Shown here: in pieces, positions 7,490-10,724 of the stretch
How positions within the stretch are numbered: position 1 is the stretch's first letter
Layout of the letters: each line of letters starts with the position of its first letter
Origin: an uncultured Bacteroidota bacterium
GTDB lineage: Bacteria > Bacteroidota > Bacteroidia > Chitinophagales > Chitinophagaceae
Assembly: GCA_903944755.1 (NCBI GenBank)
Contig: CAJATB010000186.1
Location: 1-10,724, forward strand
Length of the DNA stretch: 10,724 nucleotides
Direction: 5' to 3'
The notes under the pieces: model-generated
Told to the model about the DNA's origin: nothing
Database searches by the model: none
The model's input: the letters and a program-made list of their open reading frames with translations, nothing else
Position numbers and translations under genes: made by a program

Positions 7490-7504
7490 TCCTGCATTTA
7501 CCCT

Positions 7505-7512
7505 TATTTTTG
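7505..7512 (+). promoter_or_regulatory. Candidate -7 promoter box for the lptB operon
   Basis: TATTTTTG exactly matches TAnnTTTG and ends 14 bases before the lptB GTG, predicting a leader of roughly 10 bases. No TTG is present 17-23 bases upstream, so the -33 element is missing or degenerate. It sits back to back with the metF promoter within a 78-base divergent gap. Confidence 0.5.
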
Positions 7513-7526
7513 TACAAATATTCAAC

Positions 7527-8315
7527 GTGATACTTACCATACATACCGATAATCTTATTAAGCAGTACAAAGGCAGAAAAGTCGTTGACCAAGTAAGCAT
7601 TTCCGTTAAACAAGGTGAGATTGTAGGACTATTGGGGCCCAATGGCGCAGGAAAGACCACCACCTTTTATATGGTGGTAGGATTAATTGCACCAGACCAA
7701 GGCCGTGTATTTTTGAACGACCAGGATATCACCAATTTACCCATGTACAAAAGGGCCCAAATGGGTTTAGGATATTTACCACAGGAGGCTAGTGTATTTA
7801 GAAAACTATCTGTAGCTGATAATATTATGGCGGTTTTAGAAATGACAAAATTAACTAAAGGCGAAAGAGATTTTAAATTAGAAGAGCTGTTGGATGAATT
7901 TAATTTACACCAAGTACGTAATAATAATGGAGATAGTTTAAGTGGTGGAGAACGTCGTCGAACAGAAATAGCACGCGCACTTGCGGTTGATCCTAAGTTT
8001 ATTTTATTAGATGAACCCTTTGCGGGCGTGGATCCTATAGCAGTAGAAGATATTCAATCAGTTGTTTCGAGGCTAAAGCTAAAAGACATTGGCATATTAA
8101 TTACCGACCACAATGTAAACGAAACACTTTCTATATGTGATAGGGCCTATTTATTAATTGAGGGTAAAATTTTCAAACATGGTACTGCCGAAGAATTGGC
8201 AGCAGACGAACAAGTGCGCCGCTTATACCTTGGTACGAATTTTGAATTGAAACGTAAAGATTGGATTATAGAGATGGGACAAAAAAGTAAGTTGAACACC
8301 AATGAAGCTATTTAG
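7527..8315 (+). CDS. lptB: LPS export ABC transporter ATP-binding protein LptB
   Basis: 262 residues. Cytoplasmic ATPase that, as a dimer with LptF/LptG, extracts lipopolysaccharide from the inner membrane and drives it along the Lpt bridge. All ABC motifs are intact: Walker A GPNGAGKTT (37-45), Q-loop YLPQEASVF (Gln86), signature LSGGERRR (138-145), Walker B FILLDEP with catalytic Glu163, and switch His195 in LITDHNVNE. FAGVDPIAVEDIQ and RRLYLGTNF are typical of LptB. The C-terminus extends about 20 residues past the LYLGTNF end seen in E. coli LptB (about 241 residues); in E. coli this end contributes to LptB function, but the role of the extension is unknown. The start is GTG at 7527-7529; no in-frame ATG fits. 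It overlaps the following GH3 gene by 14 bases. lptF, lptG, lptC and lptA are not in the window. Confidence 0.93.
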   Translation: MILTIHTDNLIKQYKGRKVVDQVSISVKQGEIVGLLGPNGAGKTTTFYMVVGLIAPDQGRVFLNDQDITNLPMYKRAQMGLGYLPQEASVFRKLSVADNIMAVLEMTKLTKGERDFKLEELLDEFNLHQVRNNNGDSLSGGERRRTEIARALAVDPKFILLDEPFAGVDPIAVEDIQSVVSRLKLKDIGILITDHNVNETLSICDRAYLLIEGKIFKHGTAEELAADEQVRRLYLGTNFELKRKDWIIEMGQKSKLNTNEAI

Positions 8316-9816
8316 CCCCGCCATATCCCGACTAGCACGACTTCGCTATTGGCGAATTGAGCATTGGGTAAGCGAACCTGTTGAAGCTCAACGAGAGGTT
8401 TTACAAGACCTGATAACGCATGGACAATACACTCAATTCGGGGTTAAATATAAGTTTGCTGAAATTTTCAACATTCGTAAGTTTAAGGAAACCGTTCCCA
8501 TTCAAGAATACAACGACCTTAAGCCCTTTATTGACCAAATCATGGCAGGTGAGGAATCGGTATTATGGAATACTCCTGTTGAATGGTTTGCCAAAAGCAG
8601 CGGGACCACAAGCGATAAGAGTAAATTTATTCCTATTACCAAGGAAAGCATAGAGGATAACCACTTTCAAGCCTCAAAAGACGTTTTAAGCATATACTAC
8701 AATGCCTTACCCGACAGTGACCTATTAACTGGCAAGGGCTTGGTTATTGGTGGTAGTCATCAGGTACACCCCATTAAAGAAGATATTCAATTTGGTGACC
8801 TTAGTGCGGTGCTATTACAAAACTCCCCAATCTGGTCTAGCCTTATAAGAACCCCCGAATTATCCATCGCGCTTATGGACGAATGGGAAGAAAAAATAGA
8901 AAGCTTAGCGCAAAGCACCATTAACGAGCCAGTAAGTTCTATTGCGGGCGTGCCTACTTGGACCTTGATTTTATTAAAAAGGATATTAGAAATAACCGGA
9001 AAGAAAACGATTAAAGAAGTTTGGCCTCAGTTTGAATTATACATTCATGGGGGTGTTTCGTTTACGCCTTATAAAGAACAGTTTAAAAAAATAATTGGTG
9101 GCCCTATAAATTATTTAGAAATATATAATGCAAGTGAAGGGTTTTTTGCAGCTCAAAATAATTTAGAAGAAGAGGGCATGTTGTTATTTTTAGACCATGG
9201 TATTTTTTATGAATTTATGCCTATTGAAGAATATGGTAAGCCGCAACCTAAAACAATTGGATTAGATAAAGTGGTGTTAGGTAAAAATTACGCAATAGTT
9301 ATTAGTACAAACGGCGGGTTATGGAGATACCTAGTGGGTGATACCATCCAGTTTGTTGAACTAGCACCGTTTAAAATAAAAGTATCGGGAAGGTTAAAGC
9401 AATTTATTAATGCCTTTGGGGAAGAAGTGATTGCAGACAATTCAGATAAAGCTATAAGCCAAGCCTGTGAAGACTTTGGCGTAACCATGAATGAATATAC
9501 TGCCGCCCCAATTTATATGTCCGACAACGAACATGGTGCACATGAATGGCTTATTGAATTTGAGCAAAAGCCTTCCGACCTTGCAGCATTTACCATTTGT
9601 TTAGATAAACATTTACAGGCACTGAACAGTGATTATGAAGCAAAACGCTATAAAAATATAGCTTTAGGTTTACCACATATTACGGCAATTAAAAAAGGCG
9701 CCTTTCATGAATGGTTAAAACAAAAAGGGAAATTAGGAGGACAACATAAAGTACCGCGACTTTCAAACGATAGAAATTTTGTAGAAGAAATTAAATTAGT
9801 GAACGCCGCATTATAA
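8302..9816 (+). CDS. GH3-family acyl-adenylate-forming enzyme
   Basis: 504 residues, full length for the GH3 family (ANL-type adenylating fold, named after plant auxin-responsive GH3 proteins that conjugate acyl acids to amino acids). Seen motifs: ATP/phosphate loop SSGTTSDKSKFIP (99-111), adenine-binding YNASEGFFA (275-283), YLVGD (343-347) and the hinge region GRLKQFINAFGEEV (363-376), with the C-terminal LGGQHKVPRLSNDR (478-491). All look intact, so adenylation of a carboxylate followed by transfer to an amine is the expected chemistry. The carboxylate and amine are not predictable, and the bacterial role is, as far as I know, undefined. The ATG at 8302-8304 lies inside the last codons of lptB (14-base overlap), which implies translational coupling. 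A small membrane protein and fabG follow. A lipid or envelope-related acyl substrate is inference from this context. Confidence 0.9.
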   Translation: MKLFSPAISRLARLRYWRIEHWVSEPVEAQREVLQDLITHGQYTQFGVKYKFAEIFNIRKFKETVPIQEYNDLKPFIDQIMAGEESVLWNTPVEWFAKSSGTTSDKSKFIPITKESIEDNHFQASKDVLSIYYNALPDSDLLTGKGLVIGGSHQVHPIKEDIQFGDLSAVLLQNSPIWSSLIRTPELSIALMDEWEEKIESLAQSTINEPVSSIAGVPTWTLILLKRILEITGKKTIKEVWPQFELYIHGGVSFTPYKEQFKKIIGGPINYLEIYNASEGFFAAQNNLEEEGMLLFLDHGIFYEFMPIEEYGKPQPKTIGLDKVVLGKNYAIVISTNGGLWRYLVGDTIQFVELAPFKIKVSGRLKQFINAFGEEVIADNSDKAISQACEDFGVTMNEYTAAPIYMSDNEHGAHEWLIEFEQKPSDLAAFTICLDKHLQALNSDYEAKRYKNIALGLPHITAIKKGAFHEWLKQKGKLGGQHKVPRLSNDRNFVEEIKLVNAAL

Positions 9817-9824
9817 AAAATAAC

Positions 9825-10031
9825 ATGACAGAAGTATTGGGTTGGATTGCAACAGCAGTTGTATTATTATCATTTACCGTTCAAGACATGCGCAAGTTAC
9901 GCATGGTAAACTTAGTAGGCTGTTTATTATGGATTGGGTATGGCTTTATTTTAATGAGCAAACCTGTTATATTTGTAAATATTAGCATTGCATTAGTACA
10001 TTCATATTGGTTAATTAAAAATAGAAAGTAA
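9825..10031 (+). CDS. Small YgjV-like inner-membrane protein
   Basis: 68 residues, almost wholly hydrophobic, with three short membrane segments at about 4-19, 27-44 and 47-64. The sequence LGWIATAVVLLSFTVQDMRK, then LRMVNLVGCLLWIGYG and a terminal YWLIKNRK, resembles the YgjV family of bacterial inner-membrane proteins (function not established) and distantly the half-size SWEET/PQ-loop transporters. The first half has the polar DMRKLR turn between segments 1 and 2. It starts 8 bases after the GH3 stop, and its TAA overlaps the ATG of the next gene by one base (TAATG), so it is a true member of the operon. Small size and spacing argue that it is a real gene; the family call is from memory of similar proteins. 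Confidence 0.75.
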   Translation: MTEVLGWIATAVVLLSFTVQDMRKLRMVNLVGCLLWIGYGFILMSKPVIFVNISIALVHSYWLIKNRK

Positions 10032-10724
10032 TGAAATTATTAGCAGGAAAAGTAGCCGTGGTAACTGGTGCAGCAAGGGGTATTGGAGCTGCAATTGCCC
10101 TAAAGTTGGCTGAACAGGGTGCACATATTGCCTTTACTTATGTAAGTGATGGCAGCGCCGAAAAAGCAGAAGCGCTTGTAACCGAAATAAAGCAATTGGG
10201 TGTAAATGCAATGGCATATAAAACCAATGCAGCCGACTTTACAGCTTGTGAAACATTTGTGAACAGTGTACTAGAAACCTTTGGCGCAATTGATATTTGC
10301 GTAAATAACGCGGGAATTTCAAAGGATAATTTGTTATTACGCATGACACCAGAACAGTGGGATGTGGTTATGGATACTAATTTGAAGAGTGTGTTTAATA
10401 TGACCAAACAGGTAATTCGTCCAATGATGAAAGCAAAAAGTGGAAGTATTATTAACATGAGTTCTATAATAGGTATTCGCGGTAATGCAGGACAAAGTAG
10501 CTATGCTGCTAGCAAAGCCGGTATTATTGGTTTTACAAAATCTATTGCACTTGAATTAGGAAGTCGTAATATTAGGTGTAATGCAATTGCTCCTGGATTT
10601 GTAGAGACTGATATGACACATTATTTAAACGAAGGCGAAGCGGGTAAAGGGTTTTTAGAAAAAATTCCATTGGGCCGTTTTGGTAAAGCAGAAGAAATTG
10701 CAAATACTACTTTGTTTTTAGCAA
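10031..10724 (+). CDS. fabG: 3-oxoacyl-[acyl-carrier-protein] reductase FabG-type SDR (3' end outside window)
   Basis: First 231 codons of a short-chain dehydrogenase of about 248 residues. FabG reduces 3-oxoacyl-ACP with NADPH in fatty acid elongation in the cytoplasm. The cofactor loop is TGAARGIG (12-19), NNAG is at 92-95, and the catalytic tetrad is Asn117 (DTNLKS), Ser145 (INMSS), Tyr158 and Lys162 (YAASK). APGFVETDMT (188-197) and the C-terminal LGRFGKAEEIANTTLFLA are strongly FabG-like. By hand alignment with E. coli FabG, the ACP-contacting Arg172 is kept (Arg179) while Arg129 is Lys136, so a different SDR substrate remains possible. The ATG overlaps the stop of the YgjV-like gene by one base. 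The sequence runs off the window before the stop codon. Confidence 0.92.
   Translation, partial: MKLLAGKVAVVTGAARGIGAAIALKLAEQGAHIAFTYVSDGSAEKAEALVTEIKQLGVNAMAYKTNAADFTACETFVNSVLETFGAIDICVNNAGISKDNLLLRMTPEQWDVVMDTNLKSVFNMTKQVIRPMMKAKSGSIINMSSIIGIRGNAGQSSYAASKAGIIGFTKSIALELGSRNIRCNAIAPGFVETDMTHYLNEGEAGKGFLEKIPLGRFGKAEEIANTTLFLA

Noticed and set aside
7449..7526. Possible SAM riboswitch upstream of metF
   Set aside because: The gap is only 78 bases with a promoter box adjacent to the ATG, leaving no room for a structured leader. No S-box-like helices were seen.
10138..10458. 106-codon open frame on the minus strand
   Set aside because: It is a shadow of the FabG-type gene, whose cofactor and catalytic motifs are clear on the plus strand.
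1..10724. Genomic island, defence system, prophage or CRISPR
   Set aside because: All genes are recognisable core or envelope genes with similar base composition. No integrase, transposase, repeat array or tRNA-flanked junction is visible.

Overview
The window looks like chromosomal core sequence from a member of the Bacteroidota. It is AT-rich, and starts lack clear Shine-Dalgarno sequences. Several genes instead have the Bacteroidota -7 promoter box TAnnTTTG just upstream. The gene content (GH3-family enzyme, TlpA-like thioredoxin with an N-terminal beta domain, MetF beginning near FEVLPP) also fits that phylum. A Chitinophagaceae-like source is a guess from protein style only. I see no mobile elements, CRISPR array, rRNA or tRNA genes, phage genes or defence genes.

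Left block, 1-4871, all on the minus strand, in transcription order: a TrmA/RlmD-type 23S rRNA uracil methyltransferase with an Fe-S cluster; a complete rhomboid protease; a second rhomboid-fold protein that has lost the catalytic residues; a membrane-anchored endonuclease/exonuclease/phosphatase-fold (EEP) protein; and cysteinyl-tRNA synthetase, cut by the window edge. The first four genes are separated by 19 bases or less or overlap by one base, so they look like one operon. cysS follows after 42 bases and has its own promoter box.

Middle, 4872-7448: a divergent intergenic region of 109 bases, then a secreted thioredoxin-like protein on the plus strand. It converges on metF (minus strand), and the two share a hairpin terminator whose loop contains the stop codon of the thioredoxin gene.

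Right block, 7527 to the end, plus strand: lptB, a GH3-family adenylate-forming enzyme, a 68-residue YgjV-like membrane protein and a FabG-type reductase cut by the window edge. They overlap or are 8 bases apart, so they are very likely one transcript. lptB and fabG both serve envelope lipid biology (LPS export, fatty acid synthesis). This makes the GH3 enzyme, whose bacterial substrate is unknown, the most interesting functional question here.

No clearly new multi-gene system is visible. The best leads are the active/inactive rhomboid pair, the GH3 gene translationally coupled to lptB, and the repeated placement of TAnnTTTG boxes almost on top of start codons.
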